In this document: piece after piece, positions 34,276 through 46,339 of the stretch
Layout: each line of letters opens with the position of its first letter
Numbering within the stretch: the first letter of the stretch is position 1
Origin: Myoxocephalus aenaeus
Taxonomy: Eukaryota; Chordata; Actinopteri; Perciformes; Cottidae
Assembly: GCA_038501785.1 (NCBI GenBank)
Contig: JBAMJR010000025.1
Span: 3,713,001 to 3,777,000 of the forward strand
DNA length: 64,000 bases
Direction of reading: 5' to 3'
Notes under the pieces: model-generated
What the model was told of the DNA's origin: nothing
What the model saw: the letters and a program-made list of their open reading frames with translations, nothing else
Database searches by the model: none
Translations under genes and position numbers: made by a program

Positions 34276-34315
34276 TCTCTCTCTCTCTCTCTCTCACTCT
34301 CACTCTCACTCTCTC
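34276..34315. repeat. (CT)n microsatellite
   Basis: TCTCTCTC units passing into CTCACTCT variants. It lies within the interior of the fold-back element. Confidence 0.9.
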
Positions 34316-36209
34316 AAACATGACAAACTTCAGTAAACAGCTGGACAAGGCTTTGAAATCACGGATTTCGTGAGTTTTTAGTTTGTTTATTTTTTAGGAA
34401 ACGTCTGACCAGTTGTGACGTAATGTTTTCAGCGGCGCTAATGTTGTGGTTCATTTATCACCAAACAACGTCGGGGATTGCACAAATACGTCATCACCTG
34501 TTTGTCTGACGCTGCGGGTCAGAGAAGAAGTAGCTGCACCCGTTTAGCGCTCAGCACTGCATGAGCACTACGTGGAGGAGGAGGGGGGGGATGTCGGGGA
34601 GAAATTCTCACAACTCAAGTAAATGCCCCGTCAGATATCAAACACATTTGGGGGGAATTGATGACAGAGAGAGTAATTTTTATTCTTAAATACTGATGAA
34701 TGAAGAAAAACATTGGGCACTTTTCTCATCCAGGGCAAAAGGGCAGGTTGAGCACCACTAGGGATCAGTGGATCATTTCTAAAAGTCCTGCCGGGATCAG
34801 GCTGCTCTCGCCGGGCAGCAGAGCGCTGACGGCCCGGTACTGCGGGACTCACGGTCCCTCAGCAGGAACTCAACTCGTCGGCGTATCTTTTTAAGTCGGC
34901 TGATTCTTGAATAACCGATCACAGATTTGATGCTTAAACAACTAACTTCTCGCCTGAAAACATCCTAAAAGTACATGCTGTGACTCAACAACAGTAGTAT
35001 TCAGAGAACGTCAACTTTCAGTTGTGAGTTTCCTCATCAAGTACAGAGAAGAACGCGTATTGAGAAACGGCCGCTGGAGACATCTTAACGCTGATTGGCC
35101 AAGACTCATCAAAGATCTTCTATTATGAAGATCACGACCACTCCAATCTCAGAAACGCTGGCCGGCCAGTTCACATATTTTGATTTCAAAACGGCGAATT
35201 TCGCCGTAAGGTGACAAGTTTGCAGGTCTGCAAAAAGGAGGACAAATACGCGTCCGGCTTGATGCTGCGCCGGACAGGGCATTGAAAATCCGGACTTCTG
35301 CTAACGGTTAGCTGAGCTTGCCAACTTCAACATGTGAAGGCAGAAGCAGTAGAGCACAACATAGCAGGAGCGATGACACTCCTGTGACCAATCATGCTTG
35401 AGACAGAGGTTTGGACCGCCCAGCTCATTTGCATACAAGGACACAGAAATACAAGGCATAAATAAATGTATAAATACGTGTGGACACAAATAAATGAATA
35501 AATACAGAAATGTAGAAATAGATTTATTTAATGATGTCCTGTTTAGGTATAACTTATATTTATATATTCCTGCATTTATTTATTTATTCCTGTATTTATT
35601 TATTTATTTTATACATTTATTTAAGCATTTATTTATTTATTCCTGTATATATACCCAGAAGAAGACTGGCCACTTTAAAAAAAAAAAAAAAAAAAAAAAG
35701 AGGCCAAGAAAGTGCGGTTCTAGGCTCCACAAGCGTACTTAACATTTTTAGATTTGTTTGAAGAGTTGGGTACTTTTTTTCTTCTTCCCTTTATTAGTAT
35801 GTATTTTGTCATTCCATGTTAAAAATAAAAAGGTTTTGAAAAAACGTCTCGCTTCAGTGTCCAATCCCCGGTCAATGATGGTATTTAAATAAGTCTTAAA
35901 TAAGGTATTTTCGAACATTCCTTTTCCAGACAGAAGGACAGACGTGTGACATAACACTTTGTCCAAATTATTAATCACAGCAATTACACATGTCTAATTC
36001 AACTAAAAGACGTGCCGAGCTAAATTGTTAAAATAAAAATGCAGACTTTAGAAAACGGGTAAAGAGATGTTGGGAACAAAGGGACAACTTCTATACCGTA
36101 CACACATTACTGTATTATACTTTACAAGAGTATTGCACAACAAAAATAACTTAATTTATACTTACCTGAGAGAGGATTGTGTAAATCCTGCTGTTCTTCA
36201 GGACTGTGG

Positions 36210-36412
36210 TGTCATGGACGGAGCCAGGGTGAAAAGGCCCTTCCCATCACATACTGCCTGCAATTGTATGGATGGGTCTTTATGGGGACATGGCAGTGAT
36301 CAATGCTCCCACACACCTGGAGTACACTGGGCTGTTGGCCAGCTGGGCAAGTGGTGGGCAGTTTGATGACCTCCTGGCCAAGACCTGCAATTTTCTCCAC
36401 TCCAGTGTGCAC
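36210..36412 (-). pseudogene. Harbinger transposase fragment
   Basis: The minus-strand translation contains VLQVCGSIDHCHVPIKTHP followed by YNCRQYVMGRAFSP. This corresponds to the HARBI1 block in which the first catalytic aspartate lies in G-IDG-HI-I (here SIDHCHVPI). No flanking domains or terminal repeats were found. The plus-strand open frame 36067-36366 is its antisense shadow. Short and isolated, so moderate certainty. Confidence 0.6.
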
Positions 36413-36414
36413 CT

Positions 36415-37015
36415 TTGGTTTGGTTACTTTATTAGTACCCCTAGGTAGACTTGGTTTGCAGTAGAAAACGAGGCATCCGTCTCGACATATATTACAACAA
36501 ACACAGACAACCAGACAAACATGCTAAAAGTACTCAAAGCTCCAGATCAGTGCTGTTATAATTATAATGTGTTCACCTGCGTGATGGCTGCTGGAACAAA
36601 GCTGTTTTTATACCTCTTTGTTCTGCACCGTTGTTCTAAATACCGCTTCTAGAGGGAGAAGCTGAACCTCCCTGTGCAAAGGGTGAGAGTCGTCCTTCAA
36701 AATGGAGCCAGTTATCCTTTGTAACTGTGTGGCGTTCAGGGACTCTGGGCTGAGCTGTGACTCACCAATCAGCCTGCTAAACCATTTCACAATCTGATGC
36801 AGAGAGTTTCTGTTCTTTAAGGACAGGTTTCCAAACCATGACACCAAAGAAAAAGATAAAATTGATTCAATAAAAGCACGATAAAATAAGGTCATCATGG
36901 TTTTGTTGATGTGGAAGTAGGACAGTTTCCTTAAACAAAACAAACGCTGGTGCCTCTTTTTGCACACGGCTTCAGTTTGCTTCAAATGAACCAGTCTGCT
37001 GACCAGTCTGCAGAC
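36415..37015 (-). pseudogene. LINE reverse transcriptase C-terminal fragment
   Basis: The minus-strand frame at 36985-36608 reads KKRHQRLFCLRKLSYFHINK, then FYRAFIESILSFSLVSWFGN and NRNSLHQIVKWFSRLIGESQ. It ends with HPLHREVQLLPLEAVFRTTV. This is the thumb and C-terminal part of an L2/Rex1-group reverse transcriptase. The palm is absent (5' truncation at about 37015). The plus-strand stretch 36425-36600 is the reverse complement of its 3' UTR. Confidence 0.75.
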
Positions 37016-37019
37016 CTGG

Positions 37020-37420
37020 AAACATTGAAGGTCCGGGACAGCACAATGTTAAGCCGTGTGCCAACCAGTAAATGGTGATTTAATAAATGCACCTCATGTC
37101 ACCTGCCCTGTGTGTTCTTTGATGGCAGAATCCTCAAGAGGGCCTCCATAAACCGGCACCCCAGGTCTTTCTGACCATCAAAGAAACCAAGGGGACACAT
37201 GGGGATCTAGTTGTGCATCGACTGGCTCAGTGTCCAACTCCATCAAAATAAAGGAAATATGCTCTTCCCACACCTAGCTTTTCTAAAATGTGATACCACG
37301 TTATTTTACATTTGATTATTCTTATAGCACTCACTTTAAGTGTGCATGATGCTGTGGAAGGGAAATGTTTAGATAATCTCAGAAATATACATCTATATAG
37401 GGAAATGTTTAATCCACATG
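37020..37420. other. Non-coding stretch, nothing recognised
   Basis: No gene or bounded repeat recognised between the LINE fragment and the Tc1/IS630 element. Confidence 0.4.
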
Positions 37421-37901
37421 AGTTACAGTTTTTTTCGATTGCTAAACGACAGTGGGCACAACTGGAGTCACATGTGCAAAACTCTAACTACAGTCTGCAC
37501 TACCAACAGTCACCTGAGCTAAACAGTTCACATCACCTGCAAAACTCATTCCAAGCAACACAACTCTTAACACATGGCTCAAAACACGCTCAGTGCAGTC
37601 AAACACTATGCACAACCCTCACTGAGATAACACACACGGTCACTCAGAACACACAGAGTAAAAACACTCGCATCAAACACCAATACAGAAAATACAAACT
37701 TTTCATCTTTACAGTTTGAACAATTTCAGTGACTTCATACAAAGTAATATTTTCTTCAAAGAAAAGAGTGACAGTCTTTCACATGATTTATTAAATTTTT
37801 TAGAACATAACAATTCTTTAAGGTAAATGAAAATTAGCAGTTTGCTTCAATAGTCTGTAGTAATTTACGGAATTACAGTAATGAGAAAAAAAAGGTAGAA
37901 A

Positions 37902-38496
37902 CTAAAAGTACATACTGTAATTCGAACAAATAATTGAGGGGCTAATCCTGCCTCTCTCTAGCATCAGGCCACAGGTTTTCATCAACATCACATCTAATGT
38001 TCTCTCTTGCCATGCACCTGGGGAAGAACCTCTGGAGTGCCTTATCCATCCCTGGCAGTCCTCTGGACTCGTGTCCTCACATCCGGCACGCATGGCTTCC
38101 AAAAGAGACATTTGGTCATGTGGGTGGTGACCAAACACTTTCCACCTCCAGGCAGAGAAAAACTCCTCTATTGGGTTGAGGAAGGGTGAATATGCAGGCA
38201 GGTACAAAACCATAAATCTGCGATGTGCTGCAAACCAATCTGTGACAGCTGCAGAGTGGTGAAAAGCAACGTTATCGCAAACTATGACAAAAACTTGGGG
38301 GTTTCTTACTGGCTCCCCCTGTTCTGCTGGCCATTGCAGCACACATGGTGACATTTCCCCCCCTTTGGCCTGGAACCTCCACAGTGGCCCTTTGACCTAT
38401 AACATTCCTTCCTCTGCGCTGTGTTTTGGCAAGGTTAAATCCAGCTTCATCGATAAATACAAATGAATGTGGTCTTTCCAGTGCTTCCACCTCCAT
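37902..38496 (-). pseudogene. IS630/Tc1-type DDE transposase, 3' exon only
   Basis: The frames 38496-38272 and 38354-37902 form one protein with one frame change. The first catalytic residue is in SFVFIDEAGFNLAKT, the second in VIVCDNVAFHHSAAVTDW and the glutamate in YLPAYSPFLNPIEEFFSAW. By hand count 35 residues separate the second Asp from the first Glu of NPIE, longer than the DD34E of Sleeping Beauty-like Tc1. The DNA-binding N-terminus is missing. Just upstream of the first codons, the minus strand reads CTGTTTTTCAG, a good splice acceptor, so lost 5' exons are likely. Subfamily not assigned. Confidence 0.75.
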
Positions 38497-38526
38497 TACT
38501 CTCTGAAAAACAGTAAGTGCACAGTT

Positions 38527-38557
38527 TTATATATACATATATATGTATATGTATGTA

Positions 38558-38612
<55 letters not shown>

Positions 38613-38655
38613 ATATATATGTATATATATATGTGTATATATGTGTGTGTTCACT
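38527..38655. repeat. (TA)n / TATG microsatellite
   Basis: Alternating TA runs mixed with TATG and TGTG units. It stands exactly where the missing 5' exons of the transposase would be expected. Confidence 0.95.
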
Positions 38656-39049
38656 AACAAGTCTAAAACAAGACACCTGCTTAGCCTTTCAGCTGAAATT
38701 GCAATCAGCAGTGTTTGAAAGGCACAAGACTGAAATCTATTGCGTTTAGAATGTGTGGTTCACAGTTTTGACAGCAGTGTGTTAGCATTTGAACAAAGTG
38801 CTGTAAATCCACAGTGTTGTGCAGGTTGTGGTGAAAGTCATGGGATAAGTGTGTAGAGTTTTGAAAACTGTGTTCAAGCAATGAAAAACGAACTAGAGTT
38901 TGGTCCACATGAACTGCTGCTGTGCAGACTGTAGTTAGAGTTTTGCACATGTGACTCCAGTTGTGCCCACTGTCGTTTAGCAATCGAAAAAAAACTGTAA
39001 TAAGCACACATACTGCTGTAAGTGTTCCACTGATGGCACATTGCATAGA

Positions 39050-39590
39050 GCCTGTTTTTCTAACTGCGTAGGCTCTCTGAGTTCACTGGGGGACACCATT
39101 TGAGAGAAGTCACAGTGACCTGGGGCCCGGCCAAGTTCCGAGAGGGAGCGGGAAGTGAGGACCAGGATAACGATAACATCATGAACAGACGCTAACATCT
39201 GGAAGCTGATTGGTGAACGTGGTTAATAACACATGAGAGGGGTGCAAGGGGTCACATAAACACTGCTTTCCGAGGAACGGGGGGGAGAGACTGATGACTC
39301 ACAGTATCATCGAATAACACAAAGTGTTTTGAGGGTTTCAAGTTTAGTTGGTGAATACGGTAGAGAGAGGACCTGTACTCTGTCTGATTCGATCTGGGCC
39401 CAACCCTGTTTGCTCATAAACTTGCTGTTTGTGAATAAAACTGACGTGGAATACACTGCAGCTCCAGTCTCTGTCCGTTTTTGAGTCAAGGGATTTTCCT
39501 GTGAAATCTGAGAGTTTTGGTGGTTACTCAAAGTCAAAATCGTTATCCACCGGAGGTGCGGCCGACAGCCAGGTGGACCTTTTATCAGCA
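39050..39590 (+). repeat. LTR-like stretch
   Basis: A TATA-like CATAAA (about 39254), AATAAAAC (about 39435) and a downstream GTCAAGGGATTTTCC block are ordered like U3, R and U5 of a retroelement LTR. No duplicate LTR, primer site or coding region was found nearby, so it could be a solo LTR or coincidence. Confidence 0.35.
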
Positions 39591-39599
39591 AAATAGACA

Positions 39600-40746
39600 T
39601 TACATTAACTACTACAATGCGTACACACAACGCTGCAGATTCACTCTTCTGTGCCTTGAAAACTCCTGTGCTTTCTGCAGCATTGCATGAATGCCATATG
39701 CGCACAGCAAAGGGTTGATCGTCATCTTGTTTCCTGTACCGTGAACATTGTGTGTCTGACTCTTATATAGCCCTGGTAACTTCTTCTTTCAATTAACTTC
39801 ATGAGTTACAGCTGGTAGCGTATCACACATAATGATGTCCTACCTTCAGCTGCTGAATGGCAGAGTGAACTGTATAGCAGTTGAAGGGTTAATTAGCATG
39901 AACACATATCTGTTACTGCTGCTTTGCCAAGAGTTTATTGCCTGCATCCAGGAAATAATAATCAATGTGGTCGAAGTTAATATACTGTCACTTTTTTGAA
40001 ATCATGTACTTTTTATTTCCCAATACGGAAATATGAATCAAACAGGTGTTGGTGTATTTATTTTAATGACGGATTTTCTATGTTTGTGCTAATTAACTCT
40101 TCATCTATACAGTTTTAGGTCTGCAATACATTATGGAAATATAATAAAAGTAACTGTCTTAGCTTAACTGAGTTAGCAGGGTAGTTTGACCCAGTTATCT
40201 AAATAACAAAATGCAGTTTAAAGCAGCAGAAATATTAAGATCATTAATTGCCATGTAGCACTGTATGTGCACATAATCGCGGTAACCACACATGAAGCAA
40301 AAAGAAGTGCACGCTATCAGTTTAGAGTTGCTGCAAAATCTGGTTTAGCGTTTTTAAATAAGTATCACCGCACACCCAGATGTCTAGAAGTTGCCTGTAA
40401 ACTAATAACGAAAGATGGGCAACGCTACAACAATTTCAAAATGTGTCACAAACGGGGGACCGCTCAGAAAGTCGGCCTAATTGGAGCGCGTTAATTCCCT
40501 AGCTAGGATTCTCTTTCCGTGCATCATTAAAGGGTGACATGAAGTTAAAATAAAATTGAGTTAATTGCAAGAAAAAAAGTGGAAGAAATGTGATGAGGGT
40601 GTTAATTACTACTGCTCGATTTGAATGAGCAAGCGCTGCCTCAGGAGACCAGAGTCAAGGTCACCACTCCTTTAATCAACAACACGGAGATCAGCCTGCT
40701 GCTGCCACACCTGCTCTGACTACATTCACAGAGAGAGATATTAATG

Positions 40747-40798
<52 letters not shown>

Positions 40799-41560
40799 TC
40801 GTACGGAATAATCAATGAGGACGCAGGTTTGATCCCAGACTCTAATTACCTTCTTGTTGCGATCTTTCTCAGCCCAGTAGATACAAGCTCATGCCATAGA
40901 GTGTGTGTGCGTGTGTGTGTGTAGTCATATGGATATGTAGCATGTGTGTGTATATGTGCTTGTCATCCATAAAGATCTTTAATTGGACCCCACTTTCCAT
41001 TTCTATTTGCATAGAAATGAAGTAAATTATGCAGTGGCTGCCTCTACATCAGATGATAAGGTGCCGTTAATTAGAGCTAAATACATGAATAAGTAAGCTA
41101 ACAATGTAAATATCGGTAAATATACTGCAGGACGCAGGTCCCTGCTGTACAACTCGTATGAAATGAAAACAGTCTGAGATCACTGGTTTATTATACGGTA
41201 GATTACCTTCAGTAAAAAAGTAACGCAGCAACTGGGAAATGTAGTCCTTCCAGAGGGAGGCCCCCAGGTCGAGCAGCTCCACAAGATCAACTTTAGTTTT
41301 TCAGTAGGCAGTTTCACAGCCGTCACGATTCCAGCTTGTCTTAAAATGTAACTCTAACCTAATTATAGCAGTTAGATGTGAGTGACTGATGGATGTGTCA
41401 GTTTCACCCAAACCAACCCACAAAAGAGTAGTTTCGGGGTGTCCCCGGTTCCCCGAGTCAAATGTGTTCATTTTGTAAAAGACAGTGTTTTATGCAGATC
41501 AAAGTTCAGTTCAATCGAAAAAAATAAATGACCGTGAAGTAGTTTATTTCAACCTTTTTT
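39600..41560. other. Non-coding stretch with a (CA)n tract
   Basis: No gene recognised. A (CA)n microsatellite of about 45 bases lies at 40752-40796. The frame at 40267-40494 has no family motif. Confidence 0.45.
40752..40796. repeat. (CA)n microsatellite
   Basis: Uninterrupted CA units following GCGCGCA. Confidence 0.97.
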
Positions 41561-41579
41561 ATGCTCCGGAGAAGTGTGT

Positions 41580-41910
41580 TCTCATGTTGTCTGTCTGGTT
41601 ATGTGGAGGACCAAACGCAGCAGTTCAAAATCCAAGTTAGGACTTTATTTTTCCAATATGCAAAAAACTACGACTAGAACAAACAAAACTACGACCAGTA
41701 CTGTGCAGCGAGAACAGGGACTCTCCTCTCCTTCGCTGGAGTCCAACTCTCAAGAAGAAACCAGACCGGAACGACCTGACAACGCGCCAGGGAAGCCAAG
41801 GTCCTTAAATCAGCTGCCGGTGATCACTGGTGTACCACAGCTGGGCCAAAGGAGGGGGGCGTGGCAGTGGGCTGGAAACCAGAGACTGGCAAAAACAAAA
41901 CATTAGCACA
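41580..41910. repeat. Unclassified dispersed repeat
   Basis: Phrases such as GGAGGACCAAACGCAGCAGT followed by AAGTTAGGACTTTATTTTTC and CAGCTGCCGGTGATC are typical of a fish repeat that I cannot classify, perhaps the reverse of an LTR end. No boundaries can be fixed. Confidence 0.3.
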
Positions 41911-42079
41911 TGGCCTACAATAACCAAACAGACAGCGAAGCACACACTAGGAGCAGACCTAACATGTCCGGTCCATTCGCCTGAAGATTTCTTCCAAATT
42001 TGGTACAAATGTCCACTTAGACTCAAGAATGAACTGATGATAACTTGGGGGTGACCTGTTAACCCACTGATCACTGCGC

Positions 42080-42470
42080 TCCCAGAATGCAGTTCTTTGT
42101 GGTTCTGAGATCCTTCAGCTACCAAGCTCCTCTCCTGCAGAGACAAATCAATCTATTGGTATACCTCTATTATACTGCTATTGCATCTTTCATATGTATA
42201 ATTGATGTCATATGGATCGAATGTGTTGTAATTCTATTATGTTCATTCTGTACACATGACACCTATTGCACTTCTGTCCATCCTGCGAGAGGGATCGTCC
42301 TCTGTTGCTCTCCCGACGGTTTCTTCCTGTTTTTTGTGTGAACCATCACCTACTAAAGAACCATTTAATCTTTTGGATGGTTCTACATGTTTATCGTGTA
42401 TGTATGTGTCTGGGTAAAGTGGTTCGTCTTTGTGTTGAAGTGCTCTATAAAGTTGACTTGACGTTTACCT
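42080..42470. repeat. Common teleost dispersed repeat
   Basis: TTCTGTACACATGACACCTATTGC followed by GAGAGGGATCGTCCTCTGTT and GGTTTCTTCCTGTTTTTTG is a familiar, non-coding repeat body in fish. A related body, in reverse, occurs at 45373-45600 (GGATCCCTCACC and TCTGTACACATAACATCTCT). Confidence 0.5.
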
Positions 42471-42479
42471 AGATACTGT

Positions 42480-45360
42480 TAAGGAAATCGGTATGAGAGT
42501 CTCAAAACTTTGCAGAATCAGAGTTGCCGGCCAGTTGGTGAATGCAGCCGTTCTCCTGCCATCTGTCTTCAAGGAAAATGCACCACAGCTGTTTGTAACA
42601 TATAAGGTTAATCAATGTTGTTTGTGGGGGAAACTTCAATTTGTTTATTTAAAAAAAGTGAATATGAACTACAATGCATTGCCCGATATGAAATATATTT
42701 TCAACACTAAATTAAAATTGAGTATGTTTGAGTTAGGCTTCTGCGTAGTGAATAAAAAAAGCCATCATCAATGGAGCTTCAATTCACCGTGATAACAGGT
42801 CAATAAAAGGCAGAGCCTCCATTTTAATCCAGTGAAAGTAGAGATATGAACGCACAGAGGCTTTATATGGACTTTTCATATTTAAAAACACCAAAAAAGC
42901 CTGAGTCCAGATCAAGGAAAAATACATAATTGGCGAGGGGCTTGGGGGTCTAATTTTTCTACACCACTTCACCTCTTAGAAAACTGAAGTGTCCGATAAA
43001 GGGAAACTATACACATTTTCTAAATTATCTATAATCTGGTCAAAGACGGTCCAAAAATATTACTAAACATGAACCCAAATTAAAAAACTAGAGTGCTAAA
43101 CCTCAATGTGTGATGTCATCAAGTATAAAGTGTAGCTGCTCCAGAGACTGAGTTGGGAGACACGTGTAGATGACAGTGTACCTTTTCTGTTTCACAACTG
43201 ACAGCCATCTGTATTTGCAGTACCACAAAGCAAAAGGTACAATGTTACGTCACCACTGTGCCCAACAGTCTACTTCAACTTTGACCTCTCAGTGGACAAC
43301 CAATGAGGTAACAGCTCTCCATGACGTAACCTAATAGCCCACGTGACGAACAAAAAGGAGAGAAAAGGTTTCAAGCTCCCAACCCTTCGTGATGGACTTG
43401 CTCCTGAAGAGATGATTGCCAGTGCCACATTTAGTGTGAAATGAAACAACTTTCTTGTCGCACTTGTTCCTTGTTACCCGGCGCACGCTGGTGATGAAAC
43501 CTACTCTTCACTTCCCTCTGCATTGTGCTCCATGCCACACCTGGAGGTTAATTGCATACCTTGACTTGTGCCATTTACTGTGACAAGTTAAAGAAACCGT
43601 AGTCCAGACTTTCTCCCTCGCCTCTATTTCCTACTCCCTCATTTCTTTAATGGCACACAGAAACCTTTAATGTTGTCTGACAAATAACTTGCTGGCATCA
43701 ATTCCCCATCAGAGGCCTCGTAACTTAAAGCTCCCACACACGTCTGTTGTTGTAGACCAGACACTCCATCAGTGGAACAAAGTTTCACTCAACACAGCTA
43801 CTGGTCCATTTATTATAGCGTGATAAACATGGACAGACAACGCTAAGTGCATATTCCATTAGAAAAACAGATAGTGTAGGAAGAAGAATATTTTCCATCA
43901 GCCTTAAAAATAATTCTCTTGAGATTGAGAGCATAAAGGTAAGTGTGTGTGTGTGTGATTTACTCGTTGAGCTGCTGTCATGGAGACAGTGGAAGCCCTG
44001 GAAATGTATCAAACAGAATTTTATTTTTCACAAGCTAAAGAATCATCAGGTACATTTCCAGGAGGAGAAGAGAAAGTTCTGCCAAAAATCCGCTGAACAA
44101 AGCAACCTTAAAAGATACATAATATGAATATGAGATTGGGAGCATTCCCATCCTCTGAGGAGGAGCTCTGATAACAACACAGAGGGAGACATTACTCCTC
44201 TATATCTTTACATAAACTATAGTTATTGTTTCTGCCATATTAATGCTCTAAATGTGACACCTATAAACGTATCATCAGGTGTCAACATGACATCCTAAAG
44301 AGTTATGAAGGTCTTCAGCATGATCAGATTCTCTTTATACCACAACAACTGTATTAGTATTGAAATGACTGCCCATATGTTTTGGCTTGACCTCTCCATC
44401 TCAAAGTCCCCGGCTGGACTTCAGTTCTGCACATACTATGTTATATGACTCATCATCTGTAAACACATACAGGATCGTTAGATACGTAGATGATACATGA
44501 GTAAATAGATTTAACAACCTAATCAATAGGGACCATCGTCATATTTCTCAAGTTGCCCAATCTACCGTGCCAATAGCGAGGCGTAAGTGCGTCTCCTTCA
44601 AAAATCTAATTTATCCTCATGTGTCTATTGTGCCCACTCGTCCGCCCTTTGTGACCTCTCATGACCATGTTACACATGACACTTCAAGACTTTAAACTAC
44701 ACCAGGGATGACGTACACTGAAACATCAGAAGCCTTCTCCCAAAAACTGACTATATGCATGATTTGTTCCAGGACGTCCTCTATGTGACTGAAACACGGC
44801 CCTCCCCGATGACCTCAAATAATGGCGACGCTTTGGAGGACATTGCAAAGCTCTAATCTCTGTAGGCCTCCTCAGAGTTATTAAAAATGTGGATCTTAAC
44901 CTGGACAGCTGACACTAACACTAACACGGTTCCAGCTCATAGACAAACCTACCAGACCAAACTTCAGAAATCCTCTTAACTCCACATTATTGATATGGTG
45001 CATACTACAGACAGTGTGAAACACAGGGGGGTTTCTCTGGGGAAAACTTCACTCCACTAAAATATCCTTTAGAAGCTTACTATACTATGCTAACTGTTAA
45101 ACATTTCATAACTTATATGAATACAGAAAACGACTACTTGGTTGGCGCCGTTGCAAATGTTGTGTAGTTGTTTAAAACCAACATTACAACCAAAAAAAAA
45201 AGTTTTTCTTCTCTGAGAAGTGGTTCAGCGTGCTTGTGGATTCTGTTGCAGGGCAACATAATTGTTGAGTGGTTATGTGAGTTACCTTATTGTTAACGAG
45301 ATTAGCCTCCCAGGTGTGTGTGTGTAGTCTAGTTGATTGCCGTGGCTTGCAACCATTAAA
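42480..45360. other. Non-coding stretch, nothing recognised
   Basis: Nearly 2.9 kb with no recognisable gene, boundary or tandem repeat. Two short (GT)n groups near 43940 and 45320 are the only low-complexity tracts. Confidence 0.4.
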
Positions 45361-45372
45361 TCTTCTGGGCTC

Positions 45373-45600
45373 TTCAATTCAGTTTATTTTATATAGCCCA
45401 AAATCACAAATTTGCCTCAGAGGGCTTTACAATCTGTACACATAACATCTCTGGATCAGGAAAAACTCCCCAAAAAATTGAAAAAAGCCTTTCATAGGGT
45501 AAAAAGGAAGAAACCTTCAGGAGAGCAACAGAGGAGGATCCCTCACCCCGGATGGACAGAACCAATAGATGTCATGTGACCAGAATGAACAACGTAATAG
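45373..45600. repeat. Common teleost dispersed repeat, second copy
   Basis: ATTCAGTTTATTTTATATAGC followed by CAAAATCACAAATTTGCC and GGCTTTACAATCTGTACACA is a well-known fish repeat. It shares the TCTGTACACA core with the copy at 42080-42470. Confidence 0.55.
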
Positions 45601-45769
45601 AGTTACAGCACATTACATGAAAATGACAGAAATGAGTGTATTCTCTTGTGTATAGAGTCGGTGTCAGACTTCAGTGTTGCACTGGAGCACGAGGTAGGAG
45701 GGATAAATGTAGAGAATCATGGGTCAACTTCCTACTACGCGCCTTTATTGACTCACTAAACATACTCCA

Positions 45770-46330
45770 GCCACAGCACAAGGTCACACCTGCTCACAGC
45801 GCAACAGCAGCTTCAGTTTCAGTCATGGATAACATCGACTCCTCTCTGGATGAAAACTACTGTGTGCTGCCCTCTCCATTGACCTGTCAAACCATTTGAT
45901 ACTACTGATCCCAAACTGCAGTCCATGGGTCTGGATGAAGCTCACAGAGAACTCTGGCTGCTGTGGCGGATGGTACTCCATTGCCGTTTACATAAATAAC
46001 ATCCATGCCTCAGAATCCTCTCCAGCCCAGGTCCTGACAGGTCTTTCCAACTATCACTCATTAACCACAGACTAGTTTGAAATGCACAAAAGACCAAGTA
46101 GATGGTGTTGTCCACCTCCACCAGTGACAATGACTTTCCTGCCATTTAAACTCTAAATGGTACTCGCACCACTCTTGTGATTCATATTCCAAATCGGTTT
46201 CAAAAGCTTTAATTCCTGGCATGGTTTTTGATTTCTGTTTGTCTGTCGAGTTGTTTCTGTTGGAAATGAGATCCTTCCCACAATGAGACTGATTTTAAAA
46301 ACACAATGTGCTGCTCTGTGTCTGCTGGAT
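45770..46330 (+). pseudogene. Decayed LINE reverse transcriptase fragment
   Basis: At 45878-45960 two frames give SIDLSN and then PFDTTDPKLQSMGLDEAHRE. This matches motif A of LINE reverse transcriptases (IDLSKAFDTVDH-L) with a frameshift inside it. Further on, 46070-46165 carries an NAQKTK segment and LSTSTS, and an LNGTRTTLV stretch resembling the post-palm region with a lost catalytic box. The copy is old and heavily mutated. Boundaries are approximate. Confidence 0.5.
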
Positions 46331-46339
46331 TTGTAACCA

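Larger units (their letters stand above)
33425..35660. mobile_element. Fold-back element with long AAATA-rich inverted repeats
   Basis: Left arm (about 33425-33745) and right arm (about 35407-35660) are reverse complements over 250-320 bases. Each has an outer region of AATAAATAAATGC-like tandem units and an inner unique core such as CCTAAACAGGACATCATTAA at 33615-33634. This core pairs with GATGTCCTGTTTAGG near 35531. The arms end inside at GCAAATGAGCTGGGGCGGTC / GACCGCCCAGCTCATTTGC. Between them lie unrelated inserts, including a hAT-type end at 33836 and another at about 33985. No transposase is visible. The class is unresolved; it could be a long-TIR DNA transposon. Confidence 0.65.
37426..38997 (-). 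mobile_element. Tc1/IS630-type element with about 70-base inverted ends
   Basis: The left terminus CAGTTTTTTTCGATTGCTAA pairs with its reverse complement at the right, ending CGAAAAAAAACTG. The match continues inward for about 70 bases through GTGGGCACAACTGGAGTCAC and TTGCACATGTGACTCC words. TA stands on both sides (37424-37425 and 38998-38999). The size is 1572 bases. It carries the 3' part of a minus-strand transposase. Confidence 0.92.

Noticed and set aside
35494..35761. Membrane-like peptides rich in Tyr, Ile, Leu and Phe
   Set aside because: They come from ATTTATTTATT simple repeats in the arms of the fold-back element; the mirrored frame at 33355-33630 is the same artefact.
38467..38749. 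Ile/Tyr-rich small protein frames
   Set aside because: Produced by the (TA)n/TATG microsatellite.
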